A stretch of DNA of 64,000 nucleotides from Rhizobiaceae bacterium (GCA_014238155.1 JABABQ010000066.1:1-64000), one strand, 5' to 3'. Shown: positions 13,572 to 24,831, counted from the first letter of the stretch. The notes: a model not told the origin generated them from the sequence alone. Program-made: numbers and translations.

Positions 13572-16268
13572 ATGTTGGACAAAAATTACGACGCTGCCAG
13601 CGTAGAACCCCGTATTGCCAAACGTTGGGACGAAGCCAACGCCTTTGCTGCCGGAGCTGGTGCAAAAGACGGCGCAGACCCCTACACAATTGTAATCCCA
13701 CCGCCCAATGTAACCGGATCGCTGCATATGGGCCATGCGCTCAACAATACATTGCAGGACATCCTGATCCGATTCGAACGCATGCGCGGCAAAAACGTTT
13801 TGTGGCAGCCCGGCATGGACCATGCCGGCATTGCCACGCAAATGGTGGTTGAGCGCAAGCTCGCCGAAGAGCAGCAACCCGACCGGCATGCCATGGGTCG
13901 CGAAAAATTTATCGAGAAAGTCTGGGAGTGGAAAGCTGAGTCCGGCGGCACGATATTTAACCAGTTGAAGCGACTGGGCGCCTCCTGCGACTGGTCACGA
14001 GAACGCTTTACGATGGACGAGGGTCTGTCCGAAGCTGTGTTGGAAGTTTTTGTGCGACTCTACGAAGAAGGGCTGATCTACAAGGACAAACGTTTGGTTA
14101 ACTGGGATCCGGTTTTCCAGACCGCCATATCCGACATTGAAGTCGAGCAGAAGGAAGTCGATGGCCACATGTGGTCATTTGCGTATCCGCTGGCTGATGG
14201 ACCTGTAGATGGCGTTGAAGAAATCGTCATCTCGACCACACGCCCTGAAACGATGTTGGGGGATGGTGCTGTGGCAGTGCACCCCGATGACGAGCGATAT
14301 AAAAACCTGATCGGCAAATTGGTCCGCCTGCCGATTGCCGAGCGTCTCATTCCAGTCATCGCCGACGAATATCCCGATCCGGAATTCGGCACCGGTGCGG
14401 TCAAGATTACCGGAGCTCATGATTTCAACGACTATGAGGTGGCACGGCGCAACGATATTCCGCTGATCCCGCTGATGGACGGGGAAGCCAAAATGATTGT
14501 GACGGCGGAGAATAATGTGCCTGAACATTACCGTGGTCTGGACCGCTATGATGCACGCAAGCTGGTCTTGAAAGAGATCGAGGAACTTGGCTTCCATCGC
14601 GGCGTTGAAGACAAGGTAATTGCCCAACCATTTGGTGACCGTTCCCACGTGGTCATCGAGCCAATGTTGACTGACCAATGGTATGTTGACGCCAAAACCA
14701 TGGCAGAACCGGCAATTGCTTCAGTTCGGGAAGGGCGCACCGAATTCGTCCCCAAAATGTGGGAAAATACCTATTTCAACTGGATGGAAAACATCCAACC
14801 CTGGTGCATCTCACGGCAATTGTGGTGGGGGCACCGGATTCCGGCATGGTATGGACCAGATGGCAAGGTGTTTGTTGCCCGCACGGTCGAGGACGCCGAG
14901 GCAGAAGCCCGGGCCCATTATGGCGATGATGTTGATCTTACCCGGGACGATGACGTCCTGGATACATGGTTTTCTTCCGCCCTGTGGCCGTTTTCGACAT
15001 TGGGCTGGCCGGAAAACACCGACGCGCTGAAAACCTATTTTCCGACAAATGTGCTGTCGACCGCGTTTGACATCATCTTCTTTTGGGTGGCGCGAATGAT
15101 CATGATGTCGCTGCACTTCATGAAGGATGAGGAAGGTAACGGAATTGAACCGTTTCACACCGTCTACATGCACCCGCTGGTACGAGATAAGAATGGTGCC
15201 AAAATGTCCAAATCCAAGGGGAATGGCATTGACCCTCTGGACCTCATTGACGAATTCAGCGCTGATGCGTTGCGCTTCACACTGGCGATCATGGCAGTTC
15301 AGGGCAGAGACGTGAAACTGGACCCGGCCCGGGTTGCCGGATACCGCAATTTCGGCACCAAATTGTGGAACGCCACGCGGTTTGCCAAGATGAACAATGT
15401 TGCTCACGCCGACAATTTTGATCCGGCCAATGTGAAACTGCAATTGAACCGCTGGATTTTGACGGAGCTTTCTTCAACTGTTGCTGAAGTCACCGACAAT
15501 ATTGAAAAATACCGGTTCAACGATGCTTCGGGGGCAGCCTATCGCTTTGTCTGGAACACTTTCTGCGACTGGTATCTGGAACTCCTGAAGCCGATGTTTA
15601 ATGGCGACAACACCGAGGCCAAGGTGGAAGCACAGGCCGTGGCGGCGTATGTTCTCGATCAGATTTATAAAATTCTGCATCCGTTCATGCCGTTCATGAC
15701 CGAAGAATTGTGGGCCGAAACCAGCGCCAAACCGCGCGATACCCTGCTGACACATGCAGCCTGGCCGAAGCCTGGCTTAGCTGACGATGCCGCCGCTGCT
15801 GAAATTAACTGGCTGGTCGATCTGGTGACGGAAATCCGGTCGGTACGTTCTGAAATGAACATCCAGGACAATTTGAAAACGCCTTTGGTGGTTGTTGGAG
15901 CAAATGCAGAAACCGGCGAACGACTGGTCGTCCACGATGCGGCAATAAAACGGCTTGCCAGGACTGAAGATATTTCTCGTTCCCAATCGGCTCCTGAAGG
16001 GTCAGCTCAAATCGTCGTGGGTGAAGCTACAATATGCCTGGTATTGAAGGGTGTTGTTGACTTTGGAGATGAGGTTTCCCGTCTCGAAAAAGGTTTGGCG
16101 GGTCTCGACAAGGACATCAAGCAATTGTCTGGCAAGCTTGCCAATCAAAAATTTGTTGCCAATGCGCCTGAAGCAATAATAGCGGAAAACCGCGAGCGAC
16201 TTGTCGATGCACAGGCCAGGCGTAAGAAAGTGGTTGAGGCGCTGGAGCGGGTGAAAAGTTACGAGTAA
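13572..16268 (+). CDS. valS: Valyl-tRNA synthetase
   Basis: 898 residues. Charges tRNA-Val with valine in the cytoplasm. The class I signature HMGH is at residues 52-55 and KMSKS near 544-548. The editing domain is visible ('TTRPETMLGDGAVAVHP', 'GTGAVKITGAHDFNDYE'), the anticodon-binding helices lie in the C-terminal third ('FCDWYLELLKPMF', 'LHPFMPFMTEELW'), and the C-terminal coiled coil covers the last ~65 residues. Full length for bacterial ValRS. It lies 98 bp downstream of popZ. Confidence 0.97.
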   Translation: MLDKNYDAASVEPRIAKRWDEANAFAAGAGAKDGADPYTIVIPPPNVTGSLHMGHALNNTLQDILIRFERMRGKNVLWQPGMDHAGIATQMVVERKLAEEQQPDRHAMGREKFIEKVWEWKAESGGTIFNQLKRLGASCDWSRERFTMDEGLSEAVLEVFVRLYEEGLIYKDKRLVNWDPVFQTAISDIEVEQKEVDGHMWSFAYPLADGPVDGVEEIVISTTRPETMLGDGAVAVHPDDERYKNLIGKLVRLPIAERLIPVIADEYPDPEFGTGAVKITGAHDFNDYEVARRNDIPLIPLMDGEAKMIVTAENNVPEHYRGLDRYDARKLVLKEIEELGFHRGVEDKVIAQPFGDRSHVVIEPMLTDQWYVDAKTMAEPAIASVREGRTEFVPKMWENTYFNWMENIQPWCISRQLWWGHRIPAWYGPDGKVFVARTVEDAEAEARAHYGDDVDLTRDDDVLDTWFSSALWPFSTLGWPENTDALKTYFPTNVLSTAFDIIFFWVARMIMMSLHFMKDEEGNGIEPFHTVYMHPLVRDKNGAKMSKSKGNGIDPLDLIDEFSADALRFTLAIMAVQGRDVKLDPARVAGYRNFGTKLWNATRFAKMNNVAHADNFDPANVKLQLNRWILTELSSTVAEVTDNIEKYRFNDASGAAYRFVWNTFCDWYLELLKPMFNGDNTEAKVEAQAVAAYVLDQIYKILHPFMPFMTEELWAETSAKPRDTLLTHAAWPKPGLADDAAAAEINWLVDLVTEIRSVRSEMNIQDNLKTPLVVVGANAETGERLVVHDAAIKRLARTEDISRSQSAPEGSAQIVVGEATICLVLKGVVDFGDEVSRLEKGLAGLDKDIKQLSGKLANQKFVANAPEAIIAENRERLVDAQARRKKVVEALERVKSYE

Positions 16269-16440
16269 AGGCCCATTGTACTTTAATTGAGTGGCCCGTT
16301 TTACTGCATTGAACGGGATTGCTCAGTGGTTTCTCTGTAAGTCTTTATTGGTGGGCCGATATGCCTTTGAAAATGCGCGGATAAAACTGGCCTGTGATAT
16401 TAATGGCACGGGCGCTCATTATTGATTTACGTAAACGTTA

Positions 16441-16470
16441 TTGAAATTCCCCGTCCGCTAAGAATATGGC
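16441..16470 (+). promoter_or_regulatory. Candidate promoter of the FadL-type porin gene
   Basis: TTGAAA (16441-16446) and TATGGC (16465-16470) with an 18-bp spacer, about 60 bp before the GTG start. Weak match; it lies in the 261-bp gap after valS. Confidence 0.35.
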
Positions 16471-16529
16471 ATAAATATGTAACTGAGTCTGTGCGGGACA
16501 CGGTACAGAAGTTTTTTACGGAGGGGCAC

Positions 16530-17792
16530 GTGAAGACCAACAAGAAATTAATACTGACATTAGCTGCTACAGCAATTTCAGCCACCGCTGCTCAGGCTGG
16601 CGGTTTTTCAACAGACGGTGTGAACCCAGGTGGTGCGCTGTTCAATGACAAGAGCCTGGTTATTCAGGGGGCTCTTGGATATGCCATGCCACAGCGCCGC
16701 TATACCGGAGCCATGGGTACCAATCAGACTGGTGCTGATCCGGGCGGCTCTACGTCATCTGATGCAACGCCGAACTATTTTCTGCTTTCAGGCGACTTGA
16801 AGGTTGGCATCAATGAAAATATCGACTGCGCCGTGCGCGGTCATCAGCCCTACTTTCTCGATAATGAAGTCAGTTCGGGTTTTGAGGGCGAATATGTTCA
16901 GTCCTCGTTTCAGATCGACTCGGTTGGTATCGACGGGACCTGTTCGTATAAATTTGATGTCGGCAAGGGTTATCGTATGCGTGTGATAGCTGGTGTTACG
17001 TCAACAGATTTTGAAGCCAGTCGCTCCAATCAGGCAAACCCGTTTTACTTGGCAGCGGTCAACGCAGTGATTCCTCAAGTGATGTTTCCTGGATCTTTTG
17101 CTGGCGACTATACCAATACTTATGCCTTTGAGGCCGACAGGGGATATGGATATCGCCTCGGTGCATCATTTGAAATTCCGCAATATGCGTTGCGCGCGCA
17201 GGTAATATACGATTCCGCTATCGATCTTGAATTGGAAGGCACGCAGCGCGTTTACAATGCAACAGAGGACCTGCTGAACACGCCGGCATATTTGGATTTG
17301 GAACTTCCCCAAAGCGTTTCGGCCCGCATTCAGTCAGGCATCAACGAAACCACCTTGCTTTATGGTGGGGTGCGTTGGATGGACTGGAGTGAAGTTCAAA
17401 CTTTGAACATTCTTGTTCCAGTTAACCCATTTGGTGCACTGAACAAAGTGTTGTCCACTGGATATTCCGACGGCTGGACGGTTGAAGCCGGGGTTCAGAA
17501 AAAATTGACCGAAGACCTTTCGGGTTCATTTGGTGTCAAATGGGATAAGGGCATTGGCGGCGGATACACCGATACATGGTCTATGAATGGTGGTCTTGCC
17601 TACGATTTGGATGAAAACTGGCGTGTCAGTTTTGGCGGCTCAATTTCGCTGTTGACCAGCAGTACTGAAACATCCGGGGTGCCATATGAAGTTGGCGACA
17701 GCCCAGGTGGTGGCGGCAGTGGCTCGTTCTACCGGCAGGGTGATGACTGGGCCTATGCCATTGGCACCCGTATTCAGTATTCAATGAAATAA
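16530..17792 (+). CDS. OmpP1/FadL/TodX-family outer membrane transporter
   Basis: 420 residues from GTG 16530, chosen for the GGAGGGG site 7 bases upstream and the resulting signal peptide (cleavage after AQA, residue 23). The mature N-terminus 'GGFSTDGVNPGGALFND' and a 'YAMPQRRYTG' strand are followed by alternating beta-strands rich in aromatic and Gly residues, and the chain ends in 'GTRIQYSMK' as the last strand. FadL-type barrels pass long-chain fatty acids or other hydrophobic compounds through the outer membrane by lateral diffusion. The next gene is an acyltransferase, consistent with fatty-acid uptake and use, though the substrate is not shown. Confidence 0.85.
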   Translation: MKTNKKLILTLAATAISATAAQAGGFSTDGVNPGGALFNDKSLVIQGALGYAMPQRRYTGAMGTNQTGADPGGSTSSDATPNYFLLSGDLKVGINENIDCAVRGHQPYFLDNEVSSGFEGEYVQSSFQIDSVGIDGTCSYKFDVGKGYRMRVIAGVTSTDFEASRSNQANPFYLAAVNAVIPQVMFPGSFAGDYTNTYAFEADRGYGYRLGASFEIPQYALRAQVIYDSAIDLELEGTQRVYNATEDLLNTPAYLDLELPQSVSARIQSGINETTLLYGGVRWMDWSEVQTLNILVPVNPFGALNKVLSTGYSDGWTVEAGVQKKLTEDLSGSFGVKWDKGIGGGYTDTWSMNGGLAYDLDENWRVSFGGSISLLTSSTETSGVPYEVGDSPGGGGSGSFYRQGDDWAYAIGTRIQYSMK

Positions 17793-17810
17793 CTGGTGTT
17801 GAAGATTTTC

Positions 17811-17839
17811 AAAAGGCGGTCCAGGTGACCGCCTTTTTT
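17811..17839 (+). terminator. Intrinsic terminator after the FadL-type gene
   Basis: Stem AAAGGCGGTC / GACCGCCTTT with a short loop, followed by a T-run. Clean rho-independent form. Confidence 0.85.
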
Positions 17840-17901
17840 CATTTTGGGAGACCGGTAGCTTTAGCCTGCTGGTTTGGGAGGGGCGCAGTCTGTTTGATCC
17901 C

Positions 17902-19302
17902 GTGACTTTGCCACTGTGGATTATTGTCTTGCTGGTTTTGTTCGGGGCCTTTGGTTTGCTCGACAGAATAATTCGGCCGGGGGTGCGCTGGTTTTTTCGC
18001 CGAAAGGCAAATTCCGCCATTGAAGAACTCAACACCCGGCTGCATCTTCGCATCCAGCCCTTCAAAACTACCCGCAGGCAAACTCTGATTGACCAGCTGC
18101 TGCTCGATCCACATATTGTCAAAGCAGTGGAACAGCATGTTGGCGAGGCTGGCATTCCCCGCGATGTCGCCATGGCCAAGGCTGAACGCTATGCTCGTGA
18201 AATCGTTCCGGCATTTAATGCCTATGCCTACACGGGCATTGGGACGCGATTGTCGCGCTGGGTTTCGACATTTCTTTACAGGGTGCGTCTTGGGGACCGA
18301 GACGCCGAGGCGTTGTCGTCAATTGATCCTGAAGCCACTGTTGTTTTTGTGATGAATCACCGGTCCAACGTTGACTATCTGCTGGTTACCTATCTGGCAT
18401 CTGCGTCGGCCACTTTGTCCTATGCGGTGGGGGAATGGGCGCGAATTTGGCTTTTGCAAAATCTGATCCGAGCGATGGGGGCATATTTTATCCGACGGGA
18501 ATCCGGCAACATCCTGTATCGTCGCGTGTTGGCACGGTATGTGGCGATGGCCAGCCGTTCCGGCGTGACGCAAGCGATCTTTCCCGAAGGTGGGCTATCG
18601 CCTGACGGATTGTTGCGGGCGCCAAAATTTGGCCTGCTGAGCTACATGATCAGTGATTTTGATCCCGAAGAACACCGCGACGTCGTATTTGTGCCGGTCG
18701 GTGTGAATTATGACCGGGTGTTGGAGGACCGGGTATTGTTGAGTGCCGGGGACCAGAATATTGGCCAGCGAACCTTTCAATTTGGGTTTTTGGAAGTGTC
18801 GCGTTTTGTGCTGAAATTGATGCTGTTGTGGGTGCAAGGCCGATTTTATCGATATGGCTATGCCTGTGCTAGTTTCGGAAAGCCAGTTTCCCTGACAGAC
18901 TGGAGCAAGCAGCACCGAATTGACTTTGCCGGGCAAAATGAAAAACGTCTCTTTGCCAATGTTGAAAAGTTTGGTTCTGATTTAATGGAAAGGGTCGGAC
19001 AGGCCGTGCCTGTCTTGCCGGTTGCCTTGGTGGCAACTTTGTTTGAAGAGGCAGGAAGTTCCGGCCTCGGCATTCTTGAGCTTCGGTCCAAAGTCTATCA
19101 TTTGTTGCAGGAGCTGGAACATGCGGGCGCTCATATTCATCTGCCGCGTTCAGACATGGACTACGCTGTCTCAACTGGATTGCGCATGCTGACCATGCGC
19201 CGCGTGGTGGAGGAAGATGCGGGGCATTACTCAATTGTGCCCGATCAAATCGACCTGATTGCCTATTACGCCAATTCGATTCGACATTTGCGGGATAATT
19301 GA
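17902..19302 (+). CDS. PlsB-type glycerol-3-phosphate/lysophospholipid acyltransferase
   Basis: 466 residues from GTG 17902; no ATG is available nearby. Transfers an acyl chain to a glycerol-phosphate acceptor in membrane lipid synthesis. Acyltransferase motif I is NHRSNVD (His153, Asp158), motif III FPEGG at 227-231, and motif IV 'VFVPVGVNYDR'. An N-terminal transmembrane helix (residues 5-23) and the downstream helical C-terminal region resemble PlsB, but the protein is much shorter than E. coli PlsB (~807 residues). Such 'short PlsB-like' proteins are, as I recall, common in Hyphomicrobiales. It follows a FadL-type porin. Confidence 0.8.
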   Translation: MTLPLWIIVLLVLFGAFGLLDRIIRPGVRWFFRRKANSAIEELNTRLHLRIQPFKTTRRQTLIDQLLLDPHIVKAVEQHVGEAGIPRDVAMAKAERYAREIVPAFNAYAYTGIGTRLSRWVSTFLYRVRLGDRDAEALSSIDPEATVVFVMNHRSNVDYLLVTYLASASATLSYAVGEWARIWLLQNLIRAMGAYFIRRESGNILYRRVLARYVAMASRSGVTQAIFPEGGLSPDGLLRAPKFGLLSYMISDFDPEEHRDVVFVPVGVNYDRVLEDRVLLSAGDQNIGQRTFQFGFLEVSRFVLKLMLLWVQGRFYRYGYACASFGKPVSLTDWSKQHRIDFAGQNEKRLFANVEKFGSDLMERVGQAVPVLPVALVATLFEEAGSSGLGILELRSKVYHLLQELEHAGAHIHLPRSDMDYAVSTGLRMLTMRRVVEEDAGHYSIVPDQIDLIAYYANSIRHLRDN

Positions 19303-19471
19303 CAGTTTTCGCCCCTTTAACTCCGGCATTGGTTAACCTATTTTAGCTTCAACAGATTCGTCGGTGGTTTTGGAGCAAAGAAACTTGTGCTGAATTCGCC
19401 GATGTTAATCCTCTCTTAGTCTTCAACCTTTTTCCTGCATTAACAGCGAATCCCCCGAAGAAAGGCGTCCT

Positions 19472-20107
19472 ATGAAGGATCCCATAAATACAGCCATGAA
19501 TCTGGTTCCCATGGTTGTTGAACAGACCAATCGTGGTGAACGGTCTTATGATATTTTTTCGCGCCTTCTGAAAGAGCGCATTATCTTCATCACCGGTCCG
19601 GTGGAAGATTCCATGGCGGTGCTTGTCTGCGCCCAATTATTGTTTCTGGAGGCGGAAAATCCCAAAAAGGAAATTTCGCTTTATATCAACTCGCCGGGCG
19701 GCGTCGTGACCTCTGGCATGGCAATCTACGACACCATGCAATTCATCAAGCCCAATGTTGCCACTTTGTGCATGGGGCAGGCCGCCTCGATGGGTTCATT
19801 GTTGCTGGCCGCCGGCAGCAAGGACATGCGTTTTGCGCTGCCAAATTCACGCATCATGCTGCATCAGCCGTCGGGTGGGTTTCAGGGACAGGCATCAGAC
19901 ATTGAGCGGCACGCTGCTGACATCGTGAAACTGAAGAAGCGATTGAACGAAATCTATGTCCAACACACAGGAAAAGATTACGAGACCATAGAAAAGACAC
20001 TTGATCGAGATCATTTTATGACAGCAGAAGAATCTGTTGAATTTGGCGTCGTGGACAAAGTGATTAGTTCACGCGCGGAAATCGAAGGAGATGATAGCGG
20101 TACCTAG
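19472..20107 (+). CDS. clpP: ATP-dependent Clp protease proteolytic subunit
   Basis: 211 residues. Serine peptidase that forms a double heptameric barrel and degrades proteins unfolded by ClpX or ClpA. Catalytic Ser106 lies in 'GQAASMGS', His131 in '[14 protein letters not shown]', and the Asp in 'LDRDHFM' (about 178-180). N-terminal residues 1-12 match the usual alphaproteobacterial processed leader. It has its own 169-bp upstream region and precedes clpX, lon and HU. Confidence 0.97.
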   Translation: MKDPINTAMNLVPMVVEQTNRGERSYDIFSRLLKERIIFITGPVEDSMAVLVCAQLLFLEAENPKKEISLYINSPGGVVTSGMAIYDTMQFIKPNVATLCMGQAASMGSLLLAAGSKDMRFALPNSRIMLHQPSGGFQGQASDIERHAADIVKLKKRLNEIYVQHTGKDYETIEKTLDRDHFMTAEESVEFGVVDKVISSRAEIEGDDSGT

Positions 20108-20275
20108 GTAAATTCTCGTTCACTCAGGTGTTAAGCCTGCGTGTTAAGGGAATTTTGAATTGGTTGTTGCTACATTTATCATTCTGTGGCGAAAATGGTG
20201 CAACTATAACAGATTCACACGTGTATTCTGCGGGTCTGGCAAACGAGCGGCAAGCCGCTTGGTAGAAGGGAAGTT

Positions 20276-21565
20276 ATGAGCAAAGTTTCAAACTCCGGTG
20301 GCGGTGGTGGCGGTGGCGATTCCAAGAATACGCTATACTGCTCATTTTGTGGCAAGAGCCAGCACGAAGTTCGCAAACTCATCGCAGGTCCAACTGTGTT
20401 CATTTGCGATGAATGCGTCGAACTCTGCATGGACATCATTCGTGAAGAAAATAAATCCAGTCTGGTCAAGTCGACAGATGGCACGCCAACTCCTCAGGAG
20501 ATTTTGGATGTGCTTAACGATTATGTCATCGGTCAACCCCACGCCAAACGGGTTTTGGCGGTGGCGGTGCACAACCATTACAAGCGCCTGAATCACGCTA
20601 CCGAAAACGATGATGTTGAACTGGCCAAGTCGAATATCATGCTGATTGGCCCGACCGGTTGCGGTAAAACGTTACTGGCACAAACATTAGCGCGTATTCT
20701 GGATGTCCCATTCACCATGGCCGACGCCACGACACTGACCGAAGCCGGTTATGTGGGTGAAGATGTAGAAAATATCATTTTGAAGCTGCTGCAATCTGCT
20801 GACTATAATGTTGAGCGAGCTCAGCGGGGCATCGTCTATATCGACGAAGTCGACAAGATTTCGCGCAAGTCTGACAATCCTTCGATTACCCGTGATGTAT
20901 CGGGTGAGGGGGTGCAGCAGGCGCTTTTGAAGATTATGGAGGGAACGGTTGCTTCAGTTCCGCCTCAAGGTGGCCGTAAACATCCGCAGCAGGAGTTTCT
21001 GCAGGTAGATACAACCAACATCCTGTTCATTGCGGGAGGTGCGTTTGCCGGTCTGGACAAAATTATTTCTGACCGCGGCCGCAACACCGGCATTGGTTTC
21101 GGTGCCAGCGTAGAGAGCCCTGACGACCGCAAGACCGGTGAATTGTTCAAGGACCTTGAGCCCGAAGATCTGCTCAGATTTGGCCTGATTCCCGAATTCG
21201 TCGGTCGTATCCCGGTTCTGGCAACTCTTGAGGATCTGGATGAAGATGCCTTGGTGGAGATCTTATCGGAACCGAAAAACGCTCTGATTAAGCAATATCA
21301 ACGTCTGTTTGAGATGGAAGAGACCAAATTGTCGTTCCAGGACGATGCGCTGCGGGCTATTGCCAAAAGAGCGATTCTCCGCAAAACCGGGGCACGTGGA
21401 TTACGGTCGATTATCGAATCCATCTTGTTGGAAACCATGTTTGACCTGCCAGGTATGGACGGGGTCGAAGAAGTGGTGATTTCCGAGGAAGTCGTCAACG
21501 GCAACACTCAACCGCTTTATATCTATGCGGATAAGGGGCATGAGGAGAAGGCCGAAAGTGCCTGA
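20276..21565 (+). CDS. clpX: ATP-dependent Clp protease ATP-binding subunit ClpX
   Basis: 429 residues. AAA+ unfoldase that feeds substrates to ClpP. The N-terminal Cys4 zinc-binding domain uses pairs near residues 22/25 and 44/47 ('CSFCGKS', 'ICDECVELC'). Walker A is GPTGCGKT (about 125-132), Walker B '[10 protein letters not shown]', and the pore loop 'AGYVGEDVE'. A run of seven Gly residues (8-14) precedes the zinc domain, as in other Hyphomicrobiales ClpX. It lies 168 bp after clpP. Confidence 0.97.
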   Translation: MSKVSNSGGGGGGGDSKNTLYCSFCGKSQHEVRKLIAGPTVFICDECVELCMDIIREENKSSLVKSTDGTPTPQEILDVLNDYVIGQPHAKRVLAVAVHNHYKRLNHATENDDVELAKSNIMLIGPTGCGKTLLAQTLARILDVPFTMADATTLTEAGYVGEDVENIILKLLQSADYNVERAQRGIVYIDEVDKISRKSDNPSITRDVSGEGVQQALLKIMEGTVASVPPQGGRKHPQQEFLQVDTTNILFIAGGAFAGLDKIISDRGRNTGIGFGASVESPDDRKTGELFKDLEPEDLLRFGLIPEFVGRIPVLATLEDLDEDALVEILSEPKNALIKQYQRLFEMEETKLSFQDDALRAIAKRAILRKTGARGLRSIIESILLETMFDLPGMDGVEEVVISEEVVNGNTQPLYIYADKGHEEKAESA

Positions 21566-21591
21566 CCTTAACTGCCAAGCGAATAAAATAG

Positions 21592-21620
21592 GCCCGCGAC
21601 GCAAGTTGCGGGCTTTTTTT
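21592..21620 (+). terminator. Intrinsic terminator after clpX
   Basis: Stem GCCCGC..GCGGGC with a short bulged loop and seven T residues; separates clpX from lon. Confidence 0.85.
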
Positions 21621-21833
21621 ATCAGATTCAGCAATATTATTGCCTTGAATTGCCATTAGCCCTTCCCACATTCAATCAGAACACGCTGTGCGACTGTTCC
21701 GCCTTTACCCTAATGACCAAAATTCGTTGATGTGGCGATGGTGGTGGTGTGCATGGCTTGAAATGGCGGCTATTCTAGCGTCAGAGATTCGTGATGCGCT
21801 CAATGCGGTCGTGAATAATGTAAGGAAATATCT

Positions 21834-24284
21834 ATGTCAGACGACAGCAACGAAGATGCAGTCAAAAAAGAAATCGATTTTAACCCCGATGGTGGTCTGT
21901 TTCCAGTCCTGCCCTTGCGAGACATTGTGGTCTTTCCACACATGATCGTGCCGCTGTTTGTTGGGCGGGAGAAGTCGATAGCTGCGCTTGAAGATGTGAT
22001 GCAGGATGACAAGCAGATTTTGCTGGTCACCCAGAAAAACGCTGGCGACGACGATCCTTCACCAGAGGCGATGTACGATATTGGTACTCTGGCGACCGTG
22101 TTGCAGTTGCTGAAACTGCCTGATGGCACCGTAAAAGTACTGGTTGAGGGCTATGAGCGCGCTTCTGTCACCCGCTTTACCGATAATGGCGAGTATCACG
22201 AAGCTTTTGCTGTTCCGGCGCCTGATGTTGATGAAGATGAAGTCCAGATCGAGGCATTGTCGCGCTCGGTGATTCCCGAGTTTGAGAACTATGTGAAACT
22301 CAACAAGAAGGTTTCACCGGAGGTTTTGACCGCAGTCACTCAGATTGAAGACTATGCCAAACTTGCCGACACGATTGCTTCGCATCTGTCGGTGAAAATT
22401 TCCGAAAAACAAGATATTTTGTCGCTTCTGTCGATCAGGGAACGCCTTGAAAAAGTGCTGGCCATGATGGAAGCTGAGATTTCGGTTCTTCAGGTGGAAA
22501 AACGCATTCGTGGCCGCGTCAAACGGCAGATGGAGAAAACCCAGCGCGAATATTATCTGAACGAGCAGATGAAGGCTATTCAAAAGGAACTCGGTGACGG
22601 CGAAGAAGGCCGCGACGAGATGGCCGAGCTTGAAGAAAAGATCAACAAAACCAAACTGTCAAAGGAAGCCAAGGAAAAAGCCGAAGCTGAATTCAAGAAG
22701 CTCAAGCAGATGAGCCCGATGAGCGCGGAAGCGACAGTCGTGCGCAATTATCTTGACTGGTTGCTGGGCATTCCGTGGGGCAAGAAATCGCGGGTTAAAA
22801 CCGATCTTATTGCTGCTGAAGAGTTTCTGGATACCGATCACTACGGCCTTGAAAAGGTCAAGGAACGCATCATCGAGTTTTTGGCTGTGCAAAGCCGCTC
22901 CAATAAAATCAAAGGCCCCATTCTGTGTCTGGTTGGCCCTCCCGGGGTTGGTAAAACCTCGCTGGGTAAGTCAATTGCCGGCGCGACAGGGCGTGAATTT
23001 GTCCGTATGTCGCTGGGGGGCGTGCGTGACGAAGCTGAAATTCGTGGTCATCGCCGCACCTATATCGGGTCAATGCCCGGTAAGGTCATTCAGTCGATGA
23101 AAAAGGCCAAAAAATCGAACCCTCTGTTCTTGCTCGATGAGATCGACAAGATGGGACAGGATTTCCGTGGTGATCCTTCTTCGGCTCTCCTTGAAGTGTT
23201 GGACCCGGAGCAGAACAATGCATTTGGTGACCACTATCTTGAGGTCGATTACGATCTGTCCAACGTCATGTTCGTGACAACCGCCAATACGCTGAACATT
23301 CCCGGTCCGTTGATGGATCGAATGGAAATCATTCGCATCGCCGGTTACACGGAAGACGAAAAGATTGAAATCGCCCGCCGTCACTTGATCCCCAAAGCAA
23401 TAAAAAATCATGCTTTGCAGGATAAGGAGCTGACGATCACTGCCGATGCCCTGCAAAACGTGATCCGTCTGTACACCCGCGAAGCAGGTGTGCGTAATTT
23501 GGAACGCGAACTGGCAACTCTGGCACGCAAGGCCGTAACAGAAATATTGAAATCCAAAGGCAAAACGAAAACCGTCAAAGTTTCCGGATCAAATCTCAAC
23601 GATTATCTTGGTGTTCAGCGGTTCCGTTTTGGCCAGGTGGAACTGGAAGATCAGGTCGGCATTGTTACCGGTTTGGCATGGACCGAAGTTGGCGGCGAAT
23701 TGTTGACCATCGAAGGTGTCATGATGCCTGGCAAGGGCAAGATGACCGTCACTGGCAATTTGCGAGATGTGATGAAAGAGTCGATTTCTGCGGCTGCTTC
23801 CTACGTACGCTCAAGGTCGATTGATTTCGGTATTAAACCACCGCTGTTTGAAAAGCGTGATATCCACGTCCATGTGCCCGAAGGAGCAACACCCAAAGAC
23901 GGTCCTAGCGCCGGTACTGCGATGGCGACCGCGATTGTCTCGATGTTGACTGGAATTCCAGTACGCAAGGACATTGCGATGACCGGCGAAATCACGCTGC
24001 GCGGCAGGGTGCTGCCGATCGGCGGGTTGAAGGAAAAACTACTGGCTGCATTGCGCGGGGGCATCACCAAAGTGCTTATTCCCGAGGACAATGCCAAAGA
24101 TCTGGCAGACATCCCCGAGAACGTGAAAAACGCTTTGGAAATCGTCCCTGTGGCGCATCTGGATGATGTCTTGCCCCATGCTCTGATTGCTATGCCAGAA
24201 GCGGTGGAATGGGACGAAGAGGAGGCCGAGGCCGCTGCTCTTGCTGCCAAAGCTGCCGATGATGAGGCAAGAATCGCCCACTAG
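21834..24284 (+). CDS. lon: ATP-dependent protease Lon (La)
   Basis: 816 residues. Homohexameric AAA+ serine protease that removes misfolded and short-lived regulatory proteins (CcrM, DnaA and SciP in Caulobacter). The N-terminal substrate-binding domain starts at '[15 protein letters not shown]'. A coiled-coil segment spans about 180-300. Walker A is '[13 protein letters not shown]', Walker B '[11 protein letters not shown]', and the proteolytic Ser is in '[11 protein letters not shown]' with the catalytic Lys in the following '[12 protein letters not shown]' region. Full length, with an extra acidic C-terminal tail. Confidence 0.97.
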   Translation: MSDDSNEDAVKKEIDFNPDGGLFPVLPLRDIVVFPHMIVPLFVGREKSIAALEDVMQDDKQILLVTQKNAGDDDPSPEAMYDIGTLATVLQLLKLPDGTVKVLVEGYERASVTRFTDNGEYHEAFAVPAPDVDEDEVQIEALSRSVIPEFENYVKLNKKVSPEVLTAVTQIEDYAKLADTIASHLSVKISEKQDILSLLSIRERLEKVLAMMEAEISVLQVEKRIRGRVKRQMEKTQREYYLNEQMKAIQKELGDGEEGRDEMAELEEKINKTKLSKEAKEKAEAEFKKLKQMSPMSAEATVVRNYLDWLLGIPWGKKSRVKTDLIAAEEFLDTDHYGLEKVKERIIEFLAVQSRSNKIKGPILCLVGPPGVGKTSLGKSIAGATGREFVRMSLGGVRDEAEIRGHRRTYIGSMPGKVIQSMKKAKKSNPLFLLDEIDKMGQDFRGDPSSALLEVLDPEQNNAFGDHYLEVDYDLSNVMFVTTANTLNIPGPLMDRMEIIRIAGYTEDEKIEIARRHLIPKAIKNHALQDKELTITADALQNVIRLYTREAGVRNLERELATLARKAVTEILKSKGKTKTVKVSGSNLNDYLGVQRFRFGQVELEDQVGIVTGLAWTEVGGELLTIEGVMMPGKGKMTVTGNLRDVMKESISAAASYVRSRSIDFGIKPPLFEKRDIHVHVPEGATPKDGPSAGTAMATAIVSMLTGIPVRKDIAMTGEITLRGRVLPIGGLKEKLLAALRGGITKVLIPEDNAKDLADIPENVKNALEIVPVAHLDDVLPHALIAMPEAVEWDEEEAEAAALAAKAADDEARIAH

Positions 24285-24330
24285 ATGTGAGTGATTAATT
24301 CGCCAATCAAACGCCCCAATGAAAATGAGA

Positions 24331-24368
24331 ATCACCTGCAGGTCGGCAATGGTCTGCAGGTGATTTTG
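24331..24368 (+). terminator. Stem-loop terminator after lon
   Basis: Perfect 11-bp stem ATCACCTGCAG / CTGCAGGTGAT with a 12-base loop, then TTTGGTTT. The T-run is interrupted, so termination may be partial. Confidence 0.6.
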
Positions 24369-24558
24369 GTTTCCATCCGGCGATTCCTCCAATGACGGCG
24401 AGATTTCGCTCCAAAAACTTGAATATTATTGCAGGATTTTGTCTCAAAACCCTTATTTTCTGGGCTTTCGTATTGTTTCGGTCCGCTGAAAAGGCGAAAC
24501 TACGGCAACCTTGGTGAGTCGTGCGTACGAGGGAGTTATTACAACAAGGATGTCTCCT

Positions 24559-24831
24559 ATGAATAAACAAGAATTGATCTCGTCCATTGCCGGAAAGGCC
24601 GACCTTACCAAAGAACAAGCCGGTGCGGCTCTTGAGGGCTTTATTGACTCCGTTACCGACTCATTGAAACTAGGCGATGATGTCAGACTGCTCGGTTTCG
24701 GAAACTTTGTGGTTTCTCGTCGCGAAGCCAAAATGGGCCGTAATCCGCAGACCGGTGCACCTGTTGAAATCAAGGCTGCCAACGTGGCTCGTTTCAAGGT
24801 TGGTAAAGGCCTGAAAGACAAAATCAACTAA
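24559..24831 (+). CDS. hup: DNA-binding protein HU
   Basis: 90 residues from ATG 24559, with AAGGA 8 bases upstream; an in-frame ATG at 24550 overlaps that site and is less likely. Abundant nucleoid protein that bends DNA. The HU signature 'GFGNFVVSRREAKMGRNPQTGAPVEI' is intact, including the Pro at the tip of the DNA-binding arm (NPQTG) and the C-terminal 'ARFKVGKGLKDKIN'. The lon-hup order is widely conserved in proteobacteria. Confidence 0.97.
   Translation: MNKQELISSIAGKADLTKEQAGAALEGFIDSVTDSLKLGDDVRLLGFGNFVVSRREAKMGRNPQTGAPVEIKAANVARFKVGKGLKDKIN

Noticed and set aside
21758-21790. Heat-shock (RpoH) promoter before lon
   Set aside because: CTTGAAA is present but no matching -10 at the right spacing.
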